Part shown: positions 11,901-23,304 of the stretch, in pieces
Layout: each line of letters begins with the position of its first letter
Position numbering within the stretch: the first letter of the stretch is position 1
Assembly: GCF_002878395.1 (NCBI RefSeq)
Contig: NC_061114.1
Coordinates: forward strand, 147,813,229-147,877,228
DNA: 64,000 nt
Direction of reading: 5' to 3'
Source: Capsicum annuum
Taxonomy: Eukaryota; Streptophyta; Magnoliopsida; Solanales; Solanaceae
Program-made: the position numbers and the translations under genes
Notes under the pieces: model-generated
Seen by the model: only the letters and a program-made list of their open reading frames with translations
Database searches by the model: none
What the model was told of the DNA's origin: nothing

Positions 11901-13379
11901 ATAAGAAGTTCAATAAACTTTCACTACACAAAATAAATTAGTGGAACTCTGGTTATAGAGGTTACCTTAAAATCGTTTATTAGTAATTCAATGAATCAGA
12001 AATGTATTATATGATGGCCAATGTGGCAATGAATCTCAAGCTACAAGTTTTGTGTAATTATGGTGATAGAGTTTTTTCATAGTGATAGACCATATTAACC
12101 TAGGTTTTTCTACAATGACAGATCCAATGCAGCGACGTCGCAACAATAATTAAAAATAAAGACAAATCAATTTTAAGTTAGAGACAAAATTTTTGTTCCA
12201 ATTTTTTTACTAAAAACTAATTCATGGGATATGTTAATGTTAGATAGATATATAACATTGTTGATTTTTAAAACTATTAAAATAGGCATGTTTCGTAGGA
12301 TGTTTTGATAGATATGATGCGTTTTGGGTATGTTTTGCAGGAAACTAGGTTTTAGATGTAATTCTGAAGAAAAGAATTGAAGTGATGGTTTTGGGTACAT
12401 ACAAAGTCAACTTTGGGCATATGTGCTAAATACTTAGTGTATGCGAGCAAAGTATGTTGAGAAACTGAAAGTCTAGAGGATTAGATGCAAGTAAAAATAA
12501 GAACATCAACTTACTAAGTAAACATAAGGTCTTACTATTAAATATACAGGCCATACGTGGAATTAGTCTATCGAAAAATACAAAATTCTAGAGAGTTGAA
12601 GATCCATGATTTTGCAAATTTTATGGTAGAATTTTCCATTTCTTGTCTAAAAATCTCAAAACCTTGGAGGCTTGATTTTAGCCACAAATTAGCTTGGATT
12701 TCACCCATTTTAGAGGGTAATAACTCCATGATCATTAAGGAACATTGGGTTAGTATCTAAAACATTACTTTTACATAAATAGGGCCCACATGAGATTTTT
12801 GGGTGTTTTGTAGACCCTATGCACATTAGTGTAATATGGGTATCGTTACTCTCATATTAATGAGTAGAATGTGATTTTGATAACTTGGAATATTGTCAAA
12901 TCTTCTCGAAAAGTAAAAGTTGTGATTTAGCTGATCTTTTGAGCTTTATTTGGCGTCTAGGTAGGCTAGGTTTTTTCTATTATTAGATTGAGGCTGGTTT
13001 ATTGTATTTTTATAATATTCTGTTAGAGTCGGGATGGTTTTAGGTGTTGGTATGATGAATTGAAATACTTTGGGTTAGTTGGACCACTTCGGCTATTCCA
13101 AATCCATAAATTAGGAATGACTGACCTAGTTGCTCATATTTTAGGTGAATTTCCTATCTTGATAATTGAAGCTTGTTTAAATTTAGATACATTAATCCAC
13201 GTTCGGGTAGAATTTTCCCAAAATAAGACTTCGGGATTTGAATTATTCCATTGACCCACCTTAGGTTAAGATGTATGTTAGCTTTTGTAGACCTGTACAT
13301 ACTTGTTAGACTCTTTGAGATGCTTATTCAGGTAATATTGATAAACTTTGACACTTGATAGTTATGTTGGTTTATACGA
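11901..13379. other. Unassigned AT-rich DNA
   Basis: No retrotransposon domain, RNA gene or convincing reading frame was seen. It may include the end of the host A LTR and another old LTR. The small CG cluster GCAGCGACGTCGC near 12130-12142 stands out but is isolated. Confidence 0.3.
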
Positions 13380-13745
13380 GGATTGACACCTATTCATTAT
13401 GCTACTGTTAAGGCTATTGATGATACCATTAGTTATATTGATATATTGATGTTTATCGGTTTGAGTCCGGAGGATTGCTATGATATGGACGATACTTATG
13501 CTATTTGAGTTTGGAGGATGATTATGATTTGCATTATATGTTTACATGTTCATGAATTAATGCTACTTACCTAGTTTGATTTCATTGGGATGATTATGAT
13601 TTTGATGATATAATTATTAGTTCAAGTCCGGCTATTGATTACATTACCCATTGAAGTATGTTATTAATTATATTTACTGGTTGAAGTCCAACTATTGATT
13701 ATACTTATTGATTCGAGTCAGGATACTAATTATATAAACCTATCA
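13380..13745. repeat. Degenerate tandem-like repeat (TTGATTATA...TTCAAGTCCGG units)
   Basis: Variants of the phrases ATTGATTATATTTACTG and TTCAAGTCCGG recur several times with irregular spacing. The same phrases reappear just right of the compound insertion at 23315-23375, so this is the interrupted host sequence. Confidence 0.5.
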
Positions 13746-13909
13746 TGATGAGGCTACCCCAATTCAACACAACAGTGCTTACGGCTACAAGCTAATCCAT
13801 TAACTGGTACCTTCTGTAATAACTAAGTAAAATAGTAATACAACACATGTGCGAAAGATAAGATGATACGATACAATAAATATGAATACTAAAATACATA
13901 GCAACGACA
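13746..13909 (-). repeat. Minus-strand LTR family 3, piece 1 (3' end)
   Basis: Read on the minus strand, it matches the last 150 bp or so of the LTRs ending at 62998 and 20018 (shared GTAAGCACTGT-like and GGGGTAG blocks). It is separated from piece 2 by the 13910-17479 element, whose target duplication joins the two cleanly. Confidence 0.65.
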
Positions 13910-14500
13910 TGATAGAAGAAATGATATGACAAGAGGAAACATACAAATATGAGAGGAAAACAAGGGGAAACATGAGCTGACAAATAAGATAATGAGATAT
14001 AAAGATAGACACAAAAAGATAATGAAAGGGAAAATATAGTGTATATCAAACCCTAAATGCTACCATAAAAAATACCAACTGAACCTAACTCTTACATGAA
14101 CCTCAAGGGAATCAGATTCCCAAGCAACCTAAGTTTCCAAACAATGTATCAACACAAGCAAGTCCAAGATTTCCATTCACTCATAAGAGCATTCATTCAT
14201 AAATCATCAAAAGTTGTAAATGAAATGACTAAAGCATCTATTTATAGTGTTTGCCTTTGCATAAATTAACCTATAACAAAAATAGTCCAAAAGATTTTAT
14301 TTTGGAAATAACACACATGGGCTCGTCAAAGCGTGATCCAAGGTCCAAGCACTTATTATCACGTGGAATTGTGACCTTTGGAGCTTAAAAGTGGTCCACC
14401 AATTGCATCCTTGATCTCTTTGCTTTACCATGGCTTGGACATCTTTGAATTGGATTTAGTGATGTAATATAAAGATTTAAGGCCCCTTTGGCTTGTATCA
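13910..14500 (-). repeat. 3' LTR of the small element
   Basis: It aligns over its whole length with 16889-17479 and has the same 591-bp length, roughly 80% identical by eye. The left end has decayed to TGATAGAAG; the right end is intact CTTGTATCA. Confidence 0.9.
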
Positions 14501-14512
14501 TCCTTCTTTCTT
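14501..14512 (-). promoter_or_regulatory. Polypurine tract of the small element
   Basis: AAGAAAGAAGGA on the minus strand ends exactly at the inner edge of the 3' LTR, where the plus-strand primer of reverse transcription is expected. Confidence 0.75.
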
Positions 14513-14564
14513 AAAAAGAATTCATCCTTGATTCCAAACCTTGCAAAAATAAAGGAAGGACAAG

Positions 14565-14858
14565 CTAACACAAACTCCTCACGCCATGAGTGTTAGGATT
14601 AGCACAATAAATCATAGCATTATGACAAGGTTGCATACACATAAGATATAACGAAGCTTTAAAATGATCAATGAATGGTGTATAATACCAAAAACTAAGA
14701 ACTACTTGGTCATGCAAGTGCTTTGAACTAAAGGGTATGTTACACCAACCATGGTAGTCAATAGACCACTTAAGAAGGTTCAAATGGGTTCTAAATCTCA
14801 ATGAGCATAAAACCCCTCTATGACACTCATTTTTGTGGGAGACTCTTCCCTTACACAA
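14565..14858 (-). pseudogene. 97-codon open frame near the 3' LTR of the small element, unknown
   Basis: An uninterrupted 97-codon minus-strand frame runs MCKGRVSHKN...HGVRSLC. It starts 10 bp after the end of the longer frame (14868-15654) and in a different frame. It is Cys-, His- and Trp-rich and includes LNLLKWSIDYHGWC and SFWYYTPFIDHF. No family is recognised. It may be the continuation of the upstream protein after a frameshift or chance open sequence in a 3' leader. Confidence 0.3.
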
Positions 14859-14867
14859 CTTTGGTCA

Positions 14868-15654
14868 CTAAAGTAGATTAGAAATCTCTAAGAAATACTT
14901 TTCTTTAGAGGGATAAGTTCTAACATCCTCGCCTATGGTGGTCTTGTCTTCTTGCCCAAGCACAAAGTTGTGTGGAGAAGAACCACCATATTTCAAATAA
15001 TCACCGGGATCAAATGGGTTAAGTGTCCATGGATATTAGTTTAGGAAATACTTTTTTCACCCAGGATTACCACAAATACAATCATTTGTACCCTCTGTAC
15101 TAGTATGATCATCAACTAAGGCATTTAGAGGGTCATTCCCATTCAATCGACCAACATTCTCAGCTTCACCATTCACTTAAGGACCTTTAAATAATTCAAA
15201 AACATTCTCAAGTGTTGGTTAGCTTCATACACAAGTTGGTCCTCATGACTTCTACATTTCTATGTACTATCACCTGTGATAATGGCTTCTACACTAGGTG
15301 ACACAAATTGATCTTGCTGGAATAGTCAATTTTGTCATCATTAGGATCAAATAGTGTATTCACACTCACAAGTTGTACATTATCATCTTGAAGTAAAGAG
15401 AAATTAGGCTCACCTAAAGATAAACTATTATTCACACTTAGTTGGATACTAGCCCCATTTACTAGAGTGCAAGAGTTAGCTTTGTTACCATGAATTTAAT
15501 TTGGAGCATGTCCTTTTAAGGAAGCTTGAAGATTTGGTGGATTGGGAAGGGTGGAGGTAGGGAAGCTTAAACGATATATCATGCTGGCTATCACTGGCAT
15601 CAAACCTTTTCATGATTGATATACACTACTAGGCATCTCACCTTCATCCACCAT
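14868..15654 (-). pseudogene. Decayed long reading frame, not gag or pol, unknown protein
   Basis: A candidate start ATG (15652-15654) begins MVDEGEMPSSVYQS. The frame then continues, with a few stops and about three frameshifts, through LNSLSLGEP-like (NNSLSLGEPNFSLLQDDN), VNTLFDPNDDKIDY, SPSVEAIITGDST and NGNDPLNALVDDHTSTEG. The last 51 codons (15020-14868) are fully open: NPFDPGDYLKYGG, SSPHNFVLGQEDKTTIGED, then EKYFLEISNLL and a stop. It is acidic and rich in Asn, Ser and Asp. There is no zinc knuckle, protease DTG/DSG or RT motif. A run of T ending in AG lies just upstream of the ATG and could be a 3' splice site. It could be a captured host exon or a lineage-specific protein; I do not recognise the family. 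Confidence 0.5.
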
Positions 15655-16872
15655 TGTACCTATCAAAATAAATAATAAACAAAACAAAAACAACAAACAA
15701 ATTAAGGTTAGGAAAATAACTTCACAAGCTCTTAAGGTTCACGTTTGATTGTCACTCATTTGGCGTCACAAGGGCTGATAACTCATTTGTACTCCAAGGA
15801 GATTACTTGGTATCAATTATGGATTGAGGTTGACATGGATTCTTGTTTGAAGGAATCAAATAACAAAATTACGTACGAACTAGAATCAAGATGTTACGAC
15901 AAATTAAAAATAAAAAAAGCACACAAAGTAAAGGATGACGAGAAAAAAAAGGGATTCAAAAACTAATTCGCAAATAAGTATGTGAGTACTAGTTGTTAAT
16001 TAGCATTATAATCAAGAAAAGAAACCTAAGAATCAAAGGAAAGAGACTAAGAACCTAAATTTGATCTTATGATAATGTGACAAGTTTAATTGATATGGTT
16101 GCCTCAAAGTGACGACTAAGGTTGGATGATGACTTGTTGATCACCTGTAACTTGCTTCCAACTTGTATTTTAGTTATTATTCATCTTGGAAGTGTTGTAT
16201 GTTTGTATGGATGAAAATATACAAGGAATTGGAACCCTTAAATTGGTCTTTCAACTTCAAGAATGTTTGAATTTCTTGTGGTCCCTTTCTTTGTATTCTC
16301 CTTTGTCTCATCCTTGAGAATATTCCTTTTTGATGCTTTTTGATTCTTTATTTTGAAGACTTGGAATATTCTTTGGAATAAACTAGTACTACACCATATC
16401 TCACCTCCTTTTTTGTATCAAACACACTAATTTTTGAATGTTCTTCAACAATGTATGAAGATCAAGAAGAACACCAAGAACATTCATAATTAACCCAAAA
16501 GAAATAATCTCGAAATTTGATGAAATTCAAACCCCTAGCTCACGTCAATCTTCCAAACACAAATAACATAATTTAAAGCACAAAATCTAACCAACAACCT
16601 TCCAAATATGAGAACCCAACTTCAAGTTTCTTCAACTCAAGCTCAACAATGGTAGATGACTCAAATAAAGCTAAAATAAGCACAAATTTGAGATCTAGAT
16701 TCTAATAGTTTAGGGAACAAGGTTGTAACACTTGAAACATAAAAAGACAAAAAAACCTAAAACTCAAAATTTTGACCTTGGGGTAAAATGGGAATAACAT
16801 TTTTTTTATTGCGATTTTTTATTTTTAACACAAATAAACCCAAGATTGAATTCTTGGGAATGAAATCAAACT
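15655..16872 (-). other. 5' leader of the small element
   Basis: About 1.2 kb lies between the primer site and the candidate ATG. It is AT-rich with no convincing frame. The downstream edge (T-rich then AG) looks like an intron acceptor, so part of the leader could be an intron, but no donor was pinned down. Confidence 0.35.
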
Positions 16873-16887
16873 TGGCTCTGATACCAA
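16873..16887 (-). promoter_or_regulatory. Perfect initiator tRNA-Met primer-binding site
   Basis: TTGGTATCAGAGCCA on the minus strand, one base from the 5' LTR. It is undamaged, unlike the primer sites of the large neighbours at 32571, 42461 and 55667, suggesting this insertion is comparatively young. Confidence 0.9.
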
Positions 16888-16888
16888 A

Positions 16889-17479
16889 TGATACAAGAAA
16901 AGATACGAAAAGAGGAAATACATAAAAATAAAGGGAAAACAAGGGGAAACAAGAGATAACAAATAATATAATGAGATAGAAAGACAAACTCAAAATGATA
17001 TAATAGGGTAAATAGAGGGTATATCAAACCCTAAACCCTTCCTTAACGACTACCAAATGCACCTAACTCTTACACGAACCTTAAGAGAACCGAATTCCCA
17101 AGCAACACACATTTCAAAACAAAGTATTATCACAAGCTAGTCAAAGATTGCCATTCTCTCTTAAGAGCATTCATTCATAAATCATCAAATTTTTTAAATG
17201 AAATAACTAAGGCTTCTATTTATAGAGTTTGCCTTTAAATAAATAACCTATTTCAAAAATAGCCCAAATGTGGATATTTTGGAAATAACCCACATGGGCT
17301 CTTCAAAGCATGCTCGAAGCTCTAAACAATAATCGACACATAGAATTGTGGCTCTAGGAGCTTAAATGGGGTCCACAAAGTGCATCCTTGTGCTTTTATC
17401 TTTTACCATGGCTTTGACCTCTTTGTATTGGCCTCGAATGATGTAATTAAATCCTTTAAGGCCCCTTATGCTTGTATCA
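16889..17479 (-). repeat. 5' LTR of the small element
   Basis: TGATACAAG and CTTGTATCA form perfect 9-bp inverted ends. It has the same length as the partner LTR and abuts the primer site. The TATTTATAG-like box (17219-17227) shared with 14240-14248 is a possible transcription element. Confidence 0.9.
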
Positions 17480-18515
17480 TGACATATTTAAAATATCGGA
17501 TAAAAATACTAGAAGCTAAATTGTCTATCTGAAACAACTAATAAAAATGAACGAACTGATTGAATGTCTAACTGATTTTCTGAAAGCCTCTAAACATCAT
17601 GAGTAGTTTATAAGATAGACCCTAACAAACTCTGACAGAATGAACATAAGGTAATACTAAAATAACAAAGAAAACATATCATGTCTTCGATAGATGAGGA
17701 CTAATCGCTACTACTGCGGGCTAACACTAAGCTTTCTAAGAATAGTCGGGGAACTAAGCATCAGAACCTATGTTATAAGACAACATAGTGCAAAGAAAAG
17801 TATGTGAGTAGTACTTTTAATGTACTAGTTTGTGAGATAAGGATTGACTGGAATGCATGAGATAACTAAGCAGGAATGCATTAACATGTAATATCTGAGA
17901 ATGGAAGACCAAGCATAAACATGGTTTTGAGATAATCTATAATTTGAAAGACTAAAATCTGTATAACTGCATGATTGAAAATCTGTAAGCTTTGGTCTAG
18001 CAAACTTAAGCTGAGACATACTGAATACTGACTGAGATTGTTGGGGTATCATGTAACCAACATTGACCAATCTGAGAAAATTAGGGTCCAACCTATAACC
18101 CTAATTGGAATAGCATAAATACCGTGCTATGGGTACTAATACTGGGTTTGTGGATCCACTAAAATATTTTCCTAAAGGACTAATGAGTCACCCTCTACTG
18201 GTAGTTTCTCTCATGAGATATGTATAAACCCTCAATAAGAATAAAGACATCTCAAACTATGCTGGCTTCATAGTTCTGGAACATAGGGACTACTACTATT
18301 GGTAACACCCTCAACTGGCAGGTGAGCCACCATCCCTGGGTTTGCTCGGTGCTAAATCCTACTTCGAATTGAACCGACACTGGTACTAAACTGAACTAAG
18401 TGTAACTAGACAATATTTCTGATATTACTCATCACGATCATAAATATCTTAGTAAAATGGTAAGATTCATTGCTTAACCTACTTATTACTTAAAACTGTA
18501 AAATCATGAAAAACA
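17480..18515 (-). repeat. Minus-strand LTR family 3, piece 2
   Basis: The reverse complement matches 61780-62760 of the LTR at the right end of the window: shared TGTTCCAGAACTA, GTTGGACCCTAAT, GATGCTTAGTTC and AGTCCTCATC blocks. About 18366-18515 also matches 22088-22235, which overlaps piece 3 by about 150 bp. Confidence 0.7.
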
Positions 18516-20018
18516 CCTACATAGCCAGTCATTGGAATCTAGTAAACTTAGTTTAGCCCTGCTAAACAATACCACTATTTTCAGTCCAGTTAATCAGTAT
18601 CAGTTTAGTTATTCAGTTCAACTTAGTTATTCAGTTCAGTGTCCTTCAGATGGGAGTAGAAGTTAGCATCGAGTGAACTCACCCGCCAGTTTAGGGTGTG
18701 ATTCTTAGTAGACATGCTTGTGTTCCAGAACTACGTAGCCAGCATAGGTTGAGACATCTTAAATCGTTAGATTAGGGTTGATGAGGTGGCTTAACCCATC
18801 ATCTTAGGGTTCCCACCATTCTCATTGAGTACCTGCTAGTATAGGGTTCTCACAACTATCCTTACTAGTGGCGTGCTAGTGACATCCCTCTAGTCAGGGA
18901 AGAGATTGGACCCCAGCTTAGCTATTATAGCATATTTGGGGCATGTCGGTTATATAAATACTTCCCATAGTTTTAGTTAAAAATTTTAGGACTGTTAGCT
19001 ATAGCTACCCAGTCTCAGTAAAGAACTCAGATAGTTCTTCAGATTTTAGTATATCAGGGCTGTCAGATACAGACAACTCAGAAATAAAATATACCTGAGA
19101 TAGTTTCCTTCAGATTTATGGACTGTGAGATATAGTCACTTATGCTATTAATCACAACAGTTATCAGAACTCATGCTATCAGTACTCGGCTTCAAGACTG
19201 TCAGATACAGTCAGTCAGACTAGTTCTTCATAATTCGAACTTTCAGAAACAATTATTCATTTATCAGTAATGCAATATCAGTATCTTAGTATTCAGTAAT
19301 ACAGTATTAGATCCATCACTTATTGGTGATTTATATATCAGTATTAGAAAACTTAATCTTTCAGAATCTCATTATCAGTACACTCATGTTGTTAGTATTC
19401 AAACTCAGTAGTCAGTATCTCCATGAGTTCATTTATAGTTACGTATGTAGGTATGTACTCTCATGTTTATATCAGTCAGTATTTTCATACATATAACCCT
19501 TTTCGTTTAGCCTACTTCACTCGTATACTCAGTACATTTAGACGTACTGAAGCATTTGTGCTATGGTGCTTTCTCTTATGTTACACCATAGGTTTATAGG
19601 CATGAGCTCCAAATCAGCAGTAGATTCTAGGATGAGTAGTCTGAGTTAGACGTGAGTCCTCATCCTTCGAGGACATGATGATGTCATTTCTATTTCAGTT
19701 TTCACTTCATTTCAGTAGTTGAAGTTAGTTGGTGACATGTCCTATCAACTCCTTATTTAGTTCAGTTAGAGGCTTTTGGACTAGATATCAGATAAGATGT
19801 TCAGACTTCAGTATTTATGTTCTTTTTTGGTATTGTTATACCATATTTTTTGAATATGTATTATTATTGAACGTTATGGCCTTACAGTTCATCTTTTTGC
19901 ATATTTTATGAGATATTATGCAGTTTACAGGTACAGATATCAGTCATGGGTTAGCTTGTGGTCCTTCGGGGGCATGAGCACCGTGCAACATTTTGGTTCA
20001 GAAAATTGGGGCATTACA
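18516..20018 (+). repeat. Plus-strand LTR family 3 (5' LTR, left end truncated)
   Basis: It ends GGGGCATTACA directly before a primer site at 20022. It shares the GTTCCAGAACTACGTAGCCAG and TTGGACCC blocks with the opposite-strand copy immediately to its left, so the two face head to head. The first part of a full LTR is missing at about 18516. Confidence 0.7.
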
Positions 20019-20021
20019 AAC

Positions 20022-20035
20022 TTGGTATCAAAACC
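20022..20035 (+). promoter_or_regulatory. Primer-binding site, tRNA-Met type, two changes
   Basis: TTGGTATCAAAACC against TTGGTATCAGAGCC: both differences are G to A. It lies three bases after the LTR end. Confidence 0.85.
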
Positions 20036-22043
20036 TAAGGTTCAACAGTGTCCTAGGAAGTCTGACAGCTGCATCAAGTAGAGTCTAGTACATGGGCATA
20101 TTATGCACCACACGTATGTGCAAGAGGCCATGAGATGTTTTATGAACAGTTTTCTTTCTTTCAAGTCTCAAGATTATGCTATAGCAAGTTTCTTTAAGGA
20201 AACCATGTAGATTCATATCATACACCCCTCATGTTAACTTTACCTTACTTTCAAGGCAATAGAAATAGTGAAGTTCAAATTCCTAAAGACAGGGCTTTCT
20301 CAGACAGTCCCTACGATCAGTTATGAGGTCAGCAACAGACTCAAATAGTATTCGCTCAGTTCATTATTGTTCCAAGGTCGTACAAATTTTATTCATGATC
20401 ATGAGAACTCATTCTTGAACCTAAAAATTTAGCAGTAGTAGAGTTGGGATAGTATTATTCTATTTCATCAGATTATGTATTCGTGGGGATTAGATCAGTA
20501 GGCTTGAACAGTACGAGCTAAACACTTAAGTTTATTGACTCAAGATTAAGCATGAAGGTGTGAATGTCATATTAGCAGTATATAAGGAGACAGAATCAGA
20601 TGATGTGTTTAGTAAGATAGACAGGTGTTGAACATAATGTAGGTATGTGATGGTAGATCAAGTACCTAAGCCAGGCCCTTAGATTTCAATAGTAGAGCCA
20701 GTATGTATAGAAAGCAGTAAGGGAAGACAATTCCGGACCCATTCTTATGTCAGTGCAGAGTTTTTCACTTTACCTATCACGAAACCAACTCAGGCATTGC
20801 ATACCAACTCTATGGTCACGGACTATAATCATGTATGAATTCAATTTCCAGCATAATGAGTCCCTTTTACTCTATAGTACGAGTCATGTTCAATGAGGAA
20901 ACTCTACTTTCACAAACTTTCCATAGGATTATGTGCACCTTCAGTTCCCAGTATCAAGGGTTCAGTTCTAGCTCCCTCAGTTTTAGAATCATGTCCCACC
21001 ATAACAGAAAATTCTAGACTCAGGTCATGCAGCTCATGACTCATGTACGCATATCATGCTTTCCAGTATACTTAGCTTCCATGACTCATGCTATGCCCCT
21101 ATAGATCAGATACATTTAAACTATGTTATGTATATCCTCAGTTCAGACCTTATTGGTAAATCCAACCTATTGATATTTTATTCCTCAAGTTTCATTCATG
21201 TGTCAAGTTTAGTTTGTATCTATTCATGTTTCAAGTCCTCCTAATTTACTCCTTCAGTTAGCTCTCCTTATGGAACAGTGTAGTGATGAGCAGTTGTTTA
21301 GGTAAGACAAGATTGTTGAATGCTTACTTTGCACGAGGGTGTACTAGTGAAGATAGGCTTGAATGTCATGATAAATGTGCAAGTAAGAGTGTAGCAAGGG
21401 TTTGTATTTAGAAGTTGGGAAAGTACATAGGGTAAGTGTATATTTAGATCCTTGACTTATGTCAGTCAGCAGCATATAGCCATCAAAAACTTAGTTACCA
21501 AATCAATTATAGCTTCAATATCCAGCACTCAGTGATTAGTGTTCAGTCCTAGAATTCAGTACTTCTGTACTAGCTATAATCTTAGTGATAATGTCATCTT
21601 CAGTTCAGTAACCAGATTTGAAACTCAGTTTAGTTCCAAACATACTTGACCATAGCATTTAGGTTGTCAGTACTCAGTTATCAGTGTTTCAATAATAGTC
21701 ACGCATTCTAAAATAATACAGACTTTATGAATCCATGCTCAGATACCTCATTCTACTCATTTAGTCCTTATCTCCTATGCATAAAACTCAAAAAACTCTC
21801 AGCTCAACTATTCAGACTAAGTACAGTTTAGCTTTGCAGATCTAGTATTCAGCTATTAGTTATTCAATTAATTAGATAAGTTACAGTATTTATGCACTTG
21901 TTTTTAGCTCAGTAAATGTATCATGTCTCAGTTTTAGATTCTAGCTATTCAGTCATGACTCAGTTCCTAGGTGTCTTGGGCATCGCCTTAGTTTCCCTTA
22001 GTAGCTCATCCAAGTCAGTATTCTTTGACGGACATAGTGTCCC
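20036..22043 (+). other. Non-coding interior of the plus-strand family-3 element
   Basis: About 2 kb follow the primer site, with the typical leader (TCCTAGGAAGTCTGACAGC). There is no recognisable gag, RT or integrase, only many TCAGT-rich phrases. It looks like an internally deleted or large non-coding (LARD-like) derivative. Confidence 0.45.
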
Positions 22044-22055
22044 AAGGGGGAGATA
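22044..22055 (+). promoter_or_regulatory. Polypurine tract
   Basis: CCCAAGGGGGAGATA follows TTTGACGGACATAGTG, the usual Del/Tekay 3' context. It is followed at once by an LTR start (ATACCCCAAAAATCC). Only about 20 bp of that 3' LTR remain before the sequence switches to a minus-strand LTR. Confidence 0.7.
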
Positions 22056-22079
22056 CATCATACCCCAAAAATCCTACTG

Positions 22080-23304
22080 CTAACTGAACTGACATTGGTA
22101 CAGAACTAAACTAAGTGTAACTAGATATTATTTCTAATAGTGCTCATCATAATCATAAATATCTGAGTACAGTAATAAGATTCATGGTTTAACTGTCTTA
22201 TTCTTTGAAAATCTAAAATCATGTAAAACACATTGGTATCGGGTGTTTAGAACCCTCTAGCACTGAATGATCATAAAATACAATATCAAAGATTGAAACT
22301 GTTTTATAAAATCATGGTTTGAAGACCCAAAACATAAAAATTTCACCAAATGAGTGAGAATCATGAACTTGAACATGAGAATGTGCTAAACATGAGGAAA
22401 TAACATGATTACATGGCTAAATTCATAATTTGGTATTACCACATGAAATTCACTTGAACATGACATGGGGGATTGCAGTTTAAAACATAAATTACCCTAA
22501 CATTTCATGGGATCATTGGTGGACATAAAATTATGTTTATTAAGTAAACAAAGACATAAATTTACCCATCTTGAACATATAAAATGCCATAATAAAGCAA
22601 GAGCCCATATTTTAATTAGAGAGAAGATTTTTGGGCTCAATGGTTGAATGGATCTCATTGATGAATACCCCAGATAATTGTTAGGTTCTTGATGATTTAT
22701 TGTACTTGGAAGCTTTAACTATTGGATTCTAAAGAAAAGTACTAGGGTTTTGTTCTTGGGAAGGAGAAGGGTTTCTTGTGAGTAATTTCGAGTGAAAGGG
22801 GTAAATAATGTACCTTTGGATGCCCCAAATTGTGCTACGAATGAATTGGATTGAGGGTAAAAGACTTACTTTCCCTTTGATTTCATTATTCAAAGAGTTG
22901 GATGGGAGAGTGAAATATGCAACACCCCTCTTTCTGGAGGAGAAAGCAACACACCATGTCACTTACTCGGGTGGAGAAAGAAATGTGTTGTGGACCTCAT
23001 CCCCATGTGATAGCCCAATGCACTGTGGGATTATCGAGTTGGATCACTATTTTAGGTATCTAAACATGTCCTAAACCTCATTCAAAAATCCTAAAACTGA
23101 CTCAAGACATACGACCGACCTCCTAAAACTTGAATCAACTCAAAAACCTATATCTCAAGTTTAGGAAGACCAAAATGAAAACTCGTGAACTTTAGAGGTC
23201 TTCAAAATGATGAAGTCCTTAACACTTACTAAAAATTTCAAGCCTTGGACCCCCTAAGCATAAAACTACAATGAAACCAAACTAGGATCTTTTGGGGTAT
23301 TACA
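22080..23304 (-). repeat. Minus-strand LTR family 3, piece 3 (5' end)
   Basis: On the minus strand it begins TGTAATACCCCAAAAGATCC at 23304 and runs to about 22080. The open frame of 88 codons on the plus strand at 22808-23074 has no coding signature. Together the three pieces give about 2.3 kb after removing the overlap, a normal LTR length. Confidence 0.65.

Larger units (their letters stand above)
13910..17479 (-). mobile_element. Small LTR retrotransposon with a non-gag/pol reading frame
   Basis: Two 591-bp LTRs (13910-14500, 16889-17479) flank a 2.39-kb interior. The right LTR has perfect TGATACAAG/CTTGTATCA ends. Target duplication is CGACA (13905-13909) against TGACA (17480-17484). A perfect PBS-Met sits against the right LTR on the minus strand and a polypurine tract against the left one, so it is read right to left. 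No gag, RT or integrase motif is present. Instead a decayed reading frame of about 260 codons covers 15654 to 14868. It is therefore non-autonomous, with either a captured gene piece or a family-specific protein. Confidence 0.85.

Noticed and set aside
13792..14049. Overlapping minus-strand frames of 70-85 codons rich in Ser, Tyr, Cys, Ile
   Set aside because: They cross the boundary between an LTR piece and the small element at 13910 and look like low-complexity chance frames.
22808..23074. 88-codon open frame on the plus strand
   Set aside because: It lies wholly inside a minus-strand LTR of known family, has no motif, and is antisense to the LTR.
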